From positions 1,043,294 through 1,107,293 of the forward strand of contig ML133495.1 in the NCBI GenBank assembly GCA_003864495.1: DNA of 64,000 nucleotides. The letters run 5' to 3'. Both the position numbers and the translations under genes were made by a program. Below are positions 37,401 to 50,555 of the stretch, in pieces (within the stretch, counting starts at the first letter, position 1; each line of letters begins with the position of its first letter). The DNA comes from Nemopilema nomurai. Lineage: Eukaryota; Cnidaria; Scyphozoa; Rhizostomeae; Rhizostomatidae. Below the pieces are notes generated by a model that ran no database searches, had not been told where the DNA came from, and saw only the letters and a list, made by a program, of their open reading frames with translations.

Positions 37401-40400
37401 CCCTGTTGCTCTGGCGTCCTTGAGCATCGGTAGAAGAACCAGTGACACAGGGACACTCCCTCCATTAGAGAGGAAATAATAAACAGTTGAGATGAAATGT
37501 TCCTGCGCAGCTCACAAGGTTCTTCTACCTAAATGCGCGCCCCTCCAGCCACCTTAAAAATGCTTCCTCCTCCTTTGAATGCAACGTCTTCCGGCTTGCC
37601 AAAATCATACAAGGAGAATAGGACATTTTGTCTGCCTGTTCATTACTGCTATTTCAGTTGAGGCTGTGAAATCTTCAATCTTCAAACTCTAATTTCAGTC
37701 TTTGAAAATTAAAATAATAAATGAAAGCTGAGCATTTGTGACAAAGATGCTGTTTGAAAGCTTAGTGTTTCATATCTTTTAATAGAGGAACTTCGCTATT
37801 GTCTTTTCGATTCTATCCAGAGTTTGTTTTGGGGAACACGTCAATTCTTGGGAGCCTAAAACGTTTGAAATGTTTAGTTTCTTCCACCATTTTATCCCCC
37901 ACACTAATTACAGCCTAGATTTCTATCAAGCCTGAATGAACAGGCGCTTGCCAACACAACATCAACATGGTTGTGTTTTAGCAGGGTGAGGTAAAAGGGG
38001 GCTCTTTCTACCGAATATCAATAGAATGATACCGGACATTGAAGAGTCCTTTTGCCATCACCTAATGGGCTGTACTCTCCTCTACGTCCACTAGAGACAT
38101 GGCAAGATCACATACTAAACCTGGAACCTCACGTGTGGAAGCAAAGATATCATCAAAGTCTGTGTCAGTCTTTCCAACACTGTCCCTGCTTCCTGGTACA
38201 CGCTAATATGCAATTGTACCCCTTGAACATGACAATTAAGGGAATGGTAACAGATCTCTCAGCATTGGTTATAAAGTGCTGACTTGCTGTTGATATTAAT
38301 AGGCGATTAGTTTTCCCTAATGCGAGTTATAAACCTTTTTGTCACGTCGTGAAAGTTAACACCTTCTAACCGCTATTCAATAATACCGTCCCCCATTTCG
38401 TCATGTTATTAAAATTACATTAGCTGGACCTTGTGATTGTGCTAAGACCATTTTCCTACCATTAAATTTATTCCAATACCTGTGCTGGCTCAAATTCGCA
38501 AGTCATAGGCTCCCTGTCGAAACAAGACGATTGCTCCAACTGATAACGATCAAAGAGTCTGTGATGTGGGATGCATATCAAATGCTGCTGAACTACCAAG
38601 TATAGAGACTAATATGTTTCTCGGTATTCTTCAAATGACCCCTTTATCCTTAAATTTCGAAGTCTTGTAGCTGAGACAAAAAATACGAAGCTATTAGGTT
38701 GATATTTTAAATCTTTGAAAAATCTTCAAGTACCGAAATTTTTGGTCGACTAGTGTAAGCAAACTATCAAAGATGTTAATTTTATTTCATCACTAGACAT
38801 GTCAGAGCTTCGTTTTCATACGTATTTATTAGTTACACTGGTTACACTTTATTAGTTATATATTAGTTACTTACAGCCCTTTACCCTTGGTACCAGACCC
38901 ATTATGTGTCAAAGAATATGGGTCTGGATACCTAATGGGTCTGGGTTTTTGTCGTCATAGTATGCAAACGCAGGAAAATTACCAAAAGCTGACAAATAAA
39001 TAGCGAGTTGCGTTGTTTTAATTCTCCCTTGTTATTCTTTTTTTATTTGTTGCACTTCATTCAGGGAATCTAAACTCGCTTAATTATTCTCAACTACATT
39101 AAGATCAATAGCCTTTTTGTCCTTTGAGCCTCTGTTCTGAGAATGCAGCAATGCCTCCAAGCCTCGTTATCATTCACATGCAAAATCTTTTACTTTCACT
39201 GTGTAAGCAACAGGACATTGACGACAACGCTTCCGTAGAGAATTCTTGTGTTCGTAGAAACAGTAAAATCATAGATAAGAGTTACTTTCATTCATTACGT
39301 AATCCCCTTAAGCTTGAATGATCTGGAAAGCTGTAAATCAAGTGTGTATCTGTCAGCATGCCAGCCATTTTAGATTTGCAGAATTGGAGACCAATAGCCG
39401 TTAATGGTGCGAAAATGTCTATCTTTGTTTTTATCCTGCACCTTTAGCTTTGGTAACAGGAGGGGAGAAATATTTTATGTCGTGATTTTAGGCTAAAATC
39501 CACCAACTGCAAAAGCGTCTATTAATCTGGGATTGCTTGTAATCGTGTATTTTGTGTGGTTGTTACAAAAAGGCCAGAGGGGACAAAGTTTTCGGGAAAA
39601 CGCTGCGAATTAATTTTCAATTTGATATCGTGTTAATGAAACTTGAAATGCAAAAGTTCCATTGGCCCTGCTGATTCTGGAAGTGATTCTCTGCTTGCAA
39701 GTAGTCGAAGCTGAGCAGCTGTTTCTTCTGTTTCTGTTTCTTTCTGTTTCAGTCAAGTGGAGATTGTGCCCCTGATATTCTTCCTTCGATACGACTGAAA
39801 ATATCTATAGATAGCTCATCAGGCTTTGCACGTGATTTCTTCGGAGACCATTTGTCAATGTTTATTCTTGACCTCAAAACTGGAGGTCTTCTTAGATTCA
39901 CGAAAGAAAACTACCGTAAGGACAATAAGATCAAGTGTTCCAGTTGCCATTGCAATCTTTAAGGCATAACTGTAGCTGCATATTGAATAAAGAATTGGCT
40001 TTGTCGATTTTTCAAAGACGTTTTTATATTCGATTCTACCACAAGGCTGCAGTCTGGTGCCAATTTTATTCAATTCTTGGATGATGGCGTCAAAAATGAG
40101 CAACTGGGTATCTTTTGTTAAAACAATGCATGTTGTCCACATTTATATAGCAGTGGGTTTTCAAAGAGCTTCTTGTTTCAGCTTTCCCGGGAAAGGCAGA
40201 TAAATTAAAATGTAAATTGCTATACTTCAAGTATGAAAGTTTCTTGTTTCTGAATTGACCTAAAAGCGCGAACAGCCTGTCAGCTTTGTATAATAACGGC
40301 CAAGTTTATTTACTGTTACGTGACGTTTAAAGTACATTTTTCATTGTACATGTAAGTTAATAGAAATTAGCAATCTGATAGAAAGCCGAGGTACTCTTAA

Positions 40401-42132
40401 GAGGCGTGGTCTAGAGGTTCACTTCAGCATCATGCATTGGTGGTATGCTTTGGAGCAACCGACGATCTGCATACGCCATAATATGTAAACATGTTCTAGT
40501 TCCTTATTTTCCTGTGGCCGGTGTCTCCTTGCTCCGCAGGGTGCTCTCTTCATATTACCCATTCCCGCGACAGCATACCACTGACCCCCGGTTAAACTGA
40601 GAATGCGAATAAAAATTATCAACGGCGCCGGATCGTAGAATTCACAGACGCCATGCACACCTAATTGGCAGCCGCGACGGGCCGGCATGTGTGAATAACA
40701 CGTCTGATCATGGACTGTTAGTGTCAACGAATTGTCTTTGCAAAACCCAATCATTGCATCACAACTAGATACCAGTCTCTTAAATAAATTAACTAAAACA
40801 CGGCCATGGTGTTTTACCAAAAACTCTGGAACTCGGTCGTGCAACAGCACAAACAGAAAAGAGCAGCCGTTGATTGTGCGTCGTCAATCACTCATTCACT
40901 TCTTGGTTAATTCATTGATCACAGCCAAGAGAGAAGAAAAAGACTGGTTCACCCCTCATCAGGTATGGACATTTCTCCCAGCATATCCGTTGCTGTTTTT
41001 GTCAAGCAATCGTCTTTTTTGCATGCATAATCACAAGATATACAAGATGTATCGCGAACAAGCTTTGCTTATCATTTAATGTTTATCTAGATGCCAGTCG
41101 TCTTGCGTACTGCATATGCTAGGCTTACATCTTTTCCCCAAACACCCAGTCGGGAGCTCAAATGTCTCATCCGCATAAAGGAGACATTTCTTCCACTTGT
41201 GGAACACTGTTTCTGAACTCAAATCTCTCACCACCAAACCAATACAAAAACTGTTCGGACAGACCTGCGTTTTTTAAATCCAGTGTGTCGGGATGGACTG
41301 CAACTTTTTTGACTGCGTCACGTGCGTATGTATGAAACGTCGACAGACTAAACCAGGATGTGACTTTAACAAACCATGTAAATTTCCCCCGTTTCCTAAA
41401 TTGAATATCGGCATAAACTTGGGAGTTGTAGAAAGGTCCTTTTATCTGACAAAGCTGCAGAAAGCCACAGCAGTATGCAAATTGCAATCGTATGCTGATT
41501 TCTATATGATACATCTTTCCTCTTAAGGATTCCTGTAGAGGAATTGCAATAAGCGATATCTCGTTTGAAAACAATAGTCTTTATTTGTTTGGCAGCTTCT
41601 TTCGTCGTTCATACATTCCAAATAAAATGGTCATGACTCTATGGAAGAATAAGTGATATGTAAAGTGCCCTGAAATTGTAGATGTAAAATATACTTAAAA
41701 GAGAGAAATAACATAAAATTCGTCTAGCTTTTAGTATTTAGCGTGAACTACCATCTCAGTGTACGAATACATGGTAACGGCATCTTGAACTGCCAGAAGC
41801 TTCAGTGCCTGAAGTGAGCAAAGGTGAAATAAAGTGCAATATCCATAGCGGATGATTAGAGGAAGGGCGGTGGTAGTCCATTTGAGGGGCCACATTTTCT
41901 AGAACAGAGGCAAGGCTACATATGACTTCTTTTCTGTTGATACAGACATGCAACATCGGAACATGCACATAAATTTTACATCTGTACATTCTTTTTCTTC
42001 TTCCCTTCATTTTTTCAAAAATACGGTGTAATTTCGTTAATTGCTCCAAGTTCCAAATGCGTCCTTGTGCTCTATTCTATATAACATTTCCTGTCTTGAG
42101 TTAAGGGTGAATTTTCTTTTAGGCAAACCAAA
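34449..42132. other. 7.7 kb without a recognisable gene, upstream of the T-box gene
   Basis: Many short open frames exist on both strands (the largest at 40419-40850 and 41167-41574, minus) but none resembles a known family or shows a convincing splice structure. A small hairpin lies at 38891-38947. The region could hold cis-regulatory DNA for the downstream T-box gene, or non-coding transcripts; the sequence alone does not show either. Confidence 0.45.
38891..38947. repeat. Small hairpin with AGACCCAT / ATGGGTCT arms
   Basis: TACCAGACCCATTAT is followed by ATATGGGTCTGGATA and then by AATGGGTCTGGG, so the left arm can pair with either of two right arms. This is a compact inverted-repeat structure of the MITE remnant type in the gene-free stretch. 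Confidence 0.5.
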
Positions 42133-45100
42133 ATGGGGGAACCGTTGGAAGGCAGCAAGGCACGTGTCAAAACAAATTCATTCAGCATAAGTTCCATCTT
42201 GTCGGACGATCTGGTTGGGAAAAAGAGTGTAACGCCGTCTTTGAAGAGAAAGTGTGGCGAGTTGAAGCGAGTTGCTGTTGCCAGGCAAGGAATAGCCCAG
42301 CTGACACAGCCGGACTCAAATCACAGCCAAGTGACAGTGACGTTGGAAAACAGAGGATTATGGGAACTTTTCTATGACGTTGGCACTGAAATGGTCATAA
42401 CAAAGTCAGGAAGGTGGCTATTAGTTTGCTTTGTTTCAAGATAAGCAGCCCTTGTTGAAATTAAGAATGCGCTGTTTTGCCATAGGTTGCCAAATTCAAA
42501 TGGTTTATGTATGATGGTGATATACTCGAGCCACATGATGGTGTATTTACCAGAAGTGATAAGCTCAGTGATCCCTCTATTTTGATTTCACGGCGACTAG
42601 AAATTTAGATTTCAAAGCCATTGGCAACAGCCACTATAAGACGGCTGCCCCCTGTTCTTCGACAAGCATTATTGATTGCAAACATCATCTGCTACATTGT
42701 AGCATGGGAGTCTAAAGTCTGGTGACTTACGATTTTCACTACCGCGAAAGTCCATGATGGCACGCTAAGGTCTGCAGATACCCTGTTTTTGTAGCAATCC
42801 AGGAATGTGTCAGATGACTAACCTTTTGTTGTCTATTATTAATGACGAGCAAGTGAGGATTTTGCATTCTATAGCCCGATAACAGTCAATCTTAGTTTAA
42901 GAACAGAGAATTCACTTCATTCTTCGTCACCGTAGATTGGAACATAATCTTTGGAATAGTTTTGACCAAAGACGCTTGTCTTTCAGGCGAATGTTCCCTG
43001 CCCTGAAGTTTACAGTGAGTGGTCTCGACTCCTCGCTGCGATACAGCATCATGATGGACACTGTACCAGCAGATAACTACAGATACAAGTATCACGAATC
43101 AGAATGGTTGGTAACTGGCAAAGCCTATCCTGATGTGCCACGCTCAAAACGCGTCCACGTGCACTCTGAATCACCTGCAAACGGTGCAAAATGGATGTCA
43201 TCTGTAATTTCCTTCCACAAAGTTAAAATCACCAACAATTCTAGTGACTGTAAAAACGGCCATGTGAGTTTCTCGGATTTCTTCTTTGCTCATGATTTTT
43301 TCATAGACTTCTCGAGGCTGGATGAACCTAGAAGAACCTACTGGAAGGACATTAACGTGAAACTAGATCTAGAGCCAGTTCGAAAGCCACTTTCACAACA
43401 TTATAGTGACAAATTACGACTGCATCATTCTTATTATAGATCGTGCTCAATTCTCTGCACAAGTACCAGCCAAGAGTGCATATTGTGCAGGCCCCAAGCC
43501 TTGACGGCATCACCGAAAAAGATGCGATGACGTTTGTTTTCCCCGAGACATCTTTTATGGCAGTGACTGCTTACCAGAGTGAACAGGTAACGAATTCTTT
43601 CTGCCAATAAGAAGTTATACGTGTGATGTCACAGTCGCTTCTTAGCGATCAATATACACTAAAGTGTATGATCTTTAATAAGGCTATTAGTTAGTTATTT
43701 TTGACATGCCTTCTTCCGCAAAGTATCCTCAAAGTAGCTTTATGCTCTGCACTGTTATCTTTTCTTGCCAGGCCACGTCTTCCGTTACACAATAAGGTGG
43801 CCAGGCAAGTACCCTGAACGCTGACTGCAAACAGAAAATCATCTTCACGATACTACGCCCTGCAAAACATGCCTTAAGAAAAAATTGAGATCACTTTCCG
43901 TCGGGACATACTTGTTCTTCGATTTCTACCTTTTGCTTTAGAGTCCATCCATGGAGTAGTCAATTAGACCCTTACCTGCCATACTTTCCATCTCCAATTG
44001 CAAAAGCGACTAGCAGCTGGCGCCCTAGCTTTCTCTAAACCTTACCTTAAGGCCCGTTTTCCTTTGTTGGAAGAAGCATTATCGTGTAAATCCCAATAGC
44101 AATCAGTGATTCTAGTCCCTGTTCGTTTTTTCATACTGTGTGTTTAGTGCAATCTCCCGAGACTTCTCGAGCTACTTTAAATTTAATGGCATCGTTTCTA
44201 TTTTTGTGCCCGTTAATATTTGATCAGCATTACAAACTTTCTCTTCATCGATGAATTGACCGATGCAAACGCCTAAGAAACAGCTACTAAAATATTTTGT
44301 GGGAAGACATAATTCACTTTCCACGTTAAGTACCTAAGTGGTCATATGCTTATTTATATGATTAGTGTTTTGGTATACCATGTTGTTTATTGAAGAGGCT
44401 TTTTCTATAGTTTCTGTATGTTTCAAAGCTTTATTTCAAGTAACAGTTAATGACTCAAGCTAGGTCACGCTGTAAAGATTGACCGAGATCTTTGAAATAT
44501 TTAAGCGAAATTCTTGAATCAACTTTGAATCAACAAGGTTTCTGTGAGTGAATCTTCGCAGGTGCAGTTTGCTTATTTAGCATAAAAATTCAGAAACTTC
44601 AGAGAGAAAAAATCATGGAAAATAATTGGCTCGCTGTTTAGCATACGTTTTAGGTTGGAAATTTCAGCCATTGGTCAACATAATAGATGTTCATGAAGAC
44701 TATTTCCAATCATCTTGGGCAATAATATAGAAAATGAGCATTGTGATAATTGGTTGGATGCATTCAGATGAAATTCTGCACAATCGCATTCTTGATCTAT
44801 GAAGATCTATGAAGATCATTTGGCTGTATAAACAAATCGCACGATCTATTTACTGCAATCAACTCGCACGATCGATTTATGCAAACAACGTCCTTTAGGT
44901 GAATAGGTTTGATGGGGTGTGGAGGCGAAACAACATCTTTGTAATGCGTTCTAGTAGCGTTATACATTTAAACATGCTAGCTTCCTTTTTCTTCTTTTAC
45001 TGTACTCGGAAACGTGTATGTGATTTACTGCTTTTCTTGACATCCTTTATATCTAAACAATCGCTTGGAAACCAGGGTTGTCATCTTTCGACAGCCAGTG

Positions 45101-48100
45101 CCTGTTTTAGAATCAGAGTTGGCAAGCATCCTTGAATGAACCACCAGCGTGAATGTTGACGCCACGGCAAGGAAAAAACAGTGTTGCTGCAAATAATCTG
45201 TCAAAAGACCTTTTTTCTTTAAATAATTTTTCAAGCGCCTGAAATCTTATCACCTCCTTTATAACACCATAGTATATCAGAATTTCGCTCGAAGACTGTG
45301 GAAACAGATTAACGGAGAGTGGTGGTGTTGTAGCTCCATTTACGCGCACGGTTTCTGCAGTCTACTTCCCCAAATGAGTCGACGTTCTTTTTAAAAAGCT
45401 GGATTTCAAAATGTTCGTGATAGACGGTGCGCTGGAAACAGGCTGTTTTGGGGAACTTAAAAGTTAAACCTTCCGCGGGAACGGTAATTGAAAATATTTG
45501 TACTTAGAATAGCACGACCTGCCTAGATTACATAAATTTCCGCGCCTACTAGAGCTAGCTGACGGGCAAAGGAGCATTCTTTCCTGATTTGTGGTGTCGC
45601 CATTTTGAAAATTACCAGTCAACAGTGCTTTGCGGTCAACTTTGGGCCTAACTCGTCTACAGGAGGTGTTGTGAACAGCGAACTTGGGGTTTCCGGCTCG
45701 TAGATCTAAATATTATGTCACGGTTGCACGTTTCGAGCTTGGTTTGCTCAAAGATGACTAGACCCTGCCCATTTCTCATTTTTATTCTATCATTAATTGA
45801 TCTACTTACTGGAGCCCATTGCTTTCTCGTTCTTGGCTTTCAATTATTTGCAGTCGCTTCTCTTTTCAGTGCATTCAAACTTTCAAGGCAATCCATACAG
45901 TCTTTGAACATATTTGATGGTTCACACGAGCCTTCATTTTTGTTCCTCCTTAACCTTTAAATATCCACAATTCTAGTTGAGGCGTGGCTTCTTTATGAAG
46001 TGGCATAGACTTAGGCTGCATTAATAAATACTGGAAGTTTGTTCTTTTGCAAGCTATGTTCACTTCCAAAGCAATACTTTCTCCACTACTTGAATACAGT
46101 AAAGCGTTAAACATTGTAGATGCCTTCCATGCCTATCATTCAGTGTCATTGATCATTGGAAGCTAATAAGTCATCCTTTATGCATTAGATAACCCAGCTG
46201 AAAATCGACAACAACCCATTTGCAAAAGGATTTAGAGACCCAAGTCCCAGCGATCTAGAGAGGTATATAACTCATATTTTTTGATTGTTTCCTTTACATT
46301 AAAGAGTTAGTCGATCACAGAAACTATTGCTTCTTCTTCTGGCCGTGGACATGTTCTGGTTACATTTGCTTAAAATTATTCAACTTCGCTACTATTGACA
46401 TAATCAAAATTCATGGTTTTAGTGCAGGGTCCTTCAAAAGTTAGATGCTGGCAATTTGATTATATCTTTTCTACGTGAATCAAGTTTAGATTTTCAGCAC
46501 ATTTCTTATCTAGACCTTTCGCAATTGCTTCAAAAAGCACCTGAAGTAAGCACCTACGCTTGCAAATCTGAGGTGCACTTTAGCGCTTTGCAGTGAAACA
46601 TTTTTCTATGTGAAAAATGATTTAAGTTTGCGAATTAACGTCTTCTCCAGTCAGTTTTTGATAGCGTGTTAGGCAAAAAAGACCATTTTTTTATTTTAAA
46701 ATCAAGCGTCGCAGAACGATAAAATATGTAATGAAAATGTATTCTCCGGGTTTTTAGAGCGCGGCTTATGAACGCAATGCATTATGGTATGTTTGGAAGT
46801 GAAGCTTCTTTTGGACCAAATCTCGCAGCCATGCACATGCCTTCAGGTTTGTTGAACTTAATTTTTTTGTAACACTTCAGTCACCTTGCCACAGTCATTT
46901 CTTTACTTTGCAGGACGTGGTTGGAGTTATACAAACGGAGACAAACATGTAAGGCTTGCATAAACCGAGAACATAAGACATTTTACTTACTTCCTAATGT
47001 AAGATACTTCTAGTCTTAGAATGCATATTCGATTGTTAATACCATTGACGTTTGGCACTCTAAGTTCGGTAAACCATAAGTCCCAACTTGGTTGGTATTG
47101 AAGCAACAAATGTGCTTGACATACATAATTAGTGAGCTTGGTTTGTTTTCACTGCCATTGACAGACACCAAAAAGTTGATTTAGTCAAGAGTTAAAAGAC
47201 CGTAAAAAGGGACCATCCTTCGAAGCACGAAGGGTCTATCAATAATTGAAGTTGGGATGGACGATGCCTGTGGCAAAACGTGGTTTGTTAAGATGATGGA
47301 TGGAACCACCCTGCTGTAGAATTAGCCACTTTTTATTCGACTTTGTTGAAGTGAACGGTTCACTAGATCAGTAGCAATCTTGGATTAATAACCGTATATA
47401 TGACCAGCAACCAGCCAATATAGAAGCGATAATGAGATTTTAGAAGATAACCAAACCTTTGGATTAACACTTTTGAGGTGTGAGACGTGATATTATTTCA
47501 AAATCCATCAACAGTTTTTGCCAATGGCGGCACTGATCTTCCAGACCTTGCTCGGAGATAAATAACGGTAACCACAAGCTATAAACACGAGTCTGAGTAA
47601 TAGATGGAACCGGAAAGCGCTCAAGTTGACACCATCTTTTCGGTTGAACGGTGTTTTCATTCGAATACAGTTTAGTACATTGGGTGAATAGGTTTTACTC
47701 ATGTTTTCTATTTCTACCAAAGTACTGAAACTTAACTTAAATCTTTCTGAAATGTTTTTAATAGTTCTGCTCTTTTGTTCATTGCAAACCTATCCTCGAA
47801 AGAGGCCTAATAATGGAACCGGGATGTTTTTTTGGCTATAAACCTGAGGATTTTCGTGTTCCCCTTGGTATGACCTTAGGGATGTCAGATATATGCTTTA
47901 CCATTTTTGAAATAAGAGCATTCCAAAATTCTTGTAAGCAAATGAAAATAAAACATTTTTCATGAACTCGAATACAGGACAGCCACTACGTAACATGAAT
48001 GATTGCACCCTATCCTTTTGGCAAGGCCCAAGATACCCAGCTCCTGGTATAACCTGGACCGGAACATACTTGAGAGGCGGCTTTTTCGAGACGGGTCCGG

Positions 48101-50555
48101 CGTTCCGCTTATTCTCCTTGCACCACCATGACAATTCGAATAGCTTGCTTCCTTCTTTAATGGGCTCTCTGACCCTTACGTTCTTCACTCCATCAACGAA
48201 ATGGCGTTGTATTGCCAAGCGATTCAATTCGTTTGATCTCTGTGTTGCAACGGAAATAGCAGTAACGTAGTGGTCAATCGCCTCACCTCGTTTTAATCCG
48301 GTGCTCGTCACCCTCCAAGCCCGCACCTCGATACGTCTTCGCAGAAATACAAGCTTCTATGCTGTCACTCTTCCTAGATCTTAGCATGTAATTGTCTCGC
48401 CTCCGCATGCAGTCGCTCGTCATTTTCCTTGCTTTCCCAAGATTAAGCATTTTGTATCAGCAGATTACGATGTGTCGATGTTACCTCATTTGAGCTTTAA
48501 ATGTCTAATGAATAACGGAAGGTGTGCATCTGAGTCATCATGGGAAAGTTTGCATGCTGCAGGCTTCAAGCAAATTTAGTTCTCACTTCAGGGCCAGCTG
48601 CTCGCATACGTCTTAGTTGTATGTCATTTGCTCTGCATTTTGCGCAATACATCAAGAATTCATTTCCAACATCTATGTAGTTGATTTATGTATAGAGATA
48701 GTGACACCATGCAAACACTTTGGATATATTAAAAGATCGAAAGCCCAGCAATGCAAGAAACTTAAAAAAATATCACCGAGCAGCAGCAGAATAACAGGTG
48801 TTTCGTTGTTATTCGGAACGACAAGATAGGCAGAAAAATTGTTTTCATGTTTCGATGGTGACCAGTTTCGAGCGCTTGCAGTTTCAGCTAAATGTACAGG
48901 TTGACGAGCTGGCGCAAAAAACCTTGCTGACCAAGAACTATGGATTGCTTTCTTTTCGTGTCGTTCATTCATTAACTTTCTCTCCCTTCTTTCTCTGCAT
49001 TATGGGTGGACCTAAGGTAATGAGCAAAGAAAGCAAAGGAGACCACGCTAGACTTGTTAATAGCCAGTGAAAAACCTCATTATAATGTCCTGGTCTTTAT
49101 ACTACCTTTCAGTGCTCGAGTCACAAAGTAGTGGTTTGAGAGGTCGGGGCCCCTGTACACACTCAAGTTTCTCCTTGTTAATAACGACTGTTATTTTCCT
49201 TCCAGCTGGCGATCTCATCCATAAATTTCTTCTTACAAGAGACACAAAAGAGGCACAGCTAATATTTCAAGCAGGATACTACTGTCAAATTGTTTTTCAA
49301 CTATGATCATAATGTCTACAGCTAGCGCAAAGTGCCGAACAGATATTAAACCTTTTACGACCGTTAGACCCATACTTTTGCTGGCTCGCTGTTTCACTTT
49401 CATAGACAGCCTCCTTCGTTTGGTTTTCCTGAGAGGGCTTTGCTGCAATAACAAGTAGTAGTCACTCTACGGGAACATTCATCAGCTTGTCGATTAGTTG
49501 GCCAGCGTTGGATTACTTGGCTAACATGAGGCAATCTAAGGTTATGGCTCTGGAAAACTACGTACTAAGACTTTTGCTTGGTTTTTTAAGACGTGATACT
49601 ATTCGTCTATGTTGCTAGTTGCCTTGACACATTAAAAAAGGAATAAGTCTATCAAAATGACAGTTCTTTTTTCAAAACTCTCACTCATTGATCCGTGTAA
49701 AATTTGAAGCTTTTAAGTTTAAAAATATGTGTGCTTTATTATGAATTCACATGATAAACGAGTATCGTGTTTGGATATATTACACTTCTTATATTCAGCA
49801 CCTTTTAACCCCAAATTAAAAACAGGTAGCATTAGCATGCCAACACTTCTGACTTCATTAATAAATTTGTCCTTTTTCTTCCCTTCGATACTCATTGACG
49901 AACACATTTCTAGCAGGTTTGGTGCTGAATTTAGTCTCGTAGATGATTATCATTGCCTTCGCAGATCCTCTTCCAAGACATAAAGCAATAGGACATTCAG
50001 TAGTTTCTTATTGACTGGCTATTCCTTCTTACAGATATGTGCTCTAGAAAGCAATGCGTATTACCGCCGAACGACGCTTGGATGATGCAGTCCCCGCTGC
50101 TGCCCCCTCTGCCACCACCCCTACAATTCACAGCACAATTTGACCCAAAAGACGTACCCTCACCGAAGCGAGCGAAGTTGTCGTCGGAGCGCCATTACTC
50201 TCCTTCGTGCTCTTGTTCCTTGAAACATCATTACCAATACAAGCGAGACCAAGATCAAGGCCCCACCAGAAATCAAGATGTTTTTCATGGGCATGGAACA
50301 CCTTACAAAAAAGTCGACTGCGCCTGCTCCAGTCCATTCAACCTGGCCATGACTCGTCATTACGAACAATTTAAAAGAAGTAACATGGCGGCCGATCCTG
50401 GTCCCGTGAGGGTTAACCCAATCAGCGTAGGACATCCGGATCACAATGGGCCTAATCTCGGACCAGTTTGTGCATGCTGCATAAGGACGGACCTAGGGCA
50501 AGGACCTTGGCCCAACGATTTTAGATACAGAAACATGAAACCGTCAATTTTTTAA
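42133..50555 (+). CDS. T-box transcription factor with N-terminal eh1-type motif
   Basis: Sequence-specific DNA-binding developmental regulator. Phase-consistent exons: 42133-42413, 42987-43263, 43440-43586, 46189-46262, 46758-46846, 46914-46948 (301 codons). A proline-rich terminal exon follows at 50035-50555 (stop), containing PSPKRAKL as a likely nuclear signal. The T-box starts near LENRGLWELFYDVGTEMVIT and includes KSGRRMFP, GLDSSLRYSIMMD, SPANGAKWM, HIVLNSLHKYQPRVHIV, FVFPETSFMAVTAYQSEQIT and LKIDNNPFAKGFRDPSPSDL. FSISSIL at residues 17-23 fits the eh1 motif that recruits Groucho/TLE corepressors in several T-box subfamilies. The last exon needs one base from its predecessor. Exon 46914-46948 ends at phase 0, so it needs a linker such as 48758-48797 (40 nt); alternatively 46758-46846 can splice to 47978-48046 and on to 50035. 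I do not assign a subfamily: the features mix those of Tbx1, Tbx2/3, Tbx4/5 and Tbx20. Confidence 0.9.
47978..48046 (+). other. Candidate cassette exon of the T-box gene (69 nt)
   Basis: Bounded by an AATACAG acceptor and a G|GTATAA donor, 69 nt, open in the frame required by exon 46758-46846. It ends at the phase required by the terminal exon 50035-50555. The encoded peptide contains NMNDCTLSFWQGPRYPAP, which looks protein-like. It lies inside a region that is open on both strands (47962-48270 plus, 47898-48326 minus). The support is phase only. Confidence 0.35.
48758..48797 (+). other. Candidate small exon of the T-box gene (40 or 49 nt)
   Basis: A 40-nt piece with acceptor TGCAAG (or 49 nt from 48749 with acceptor CCCAG) and donor ACAG|GTGTTT. 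It starts at phase 0 and ends with one extra base, exactly the step needed between exon 46914-46948 and terminal exon 50035-50555. It would encode KLKKISPSSSRIT. The polypyrimidine tract is weak, so the exon is tentative. Confidence 0.35.

Noticed and set aside
45715..45960. Hydrophobic 81-codon open frame in a T-box intron
   Set aside because: Low-complexity hydrophobic run in AT-rich intron; no splice or family support.
48617..49070. Overlapping open frames in the T-box intron as a separate gene
   Set aside because: No family resemblance. Only a 40-49 nt part shows phase logic with the T-box exons, and it is listed as a tentative exon.
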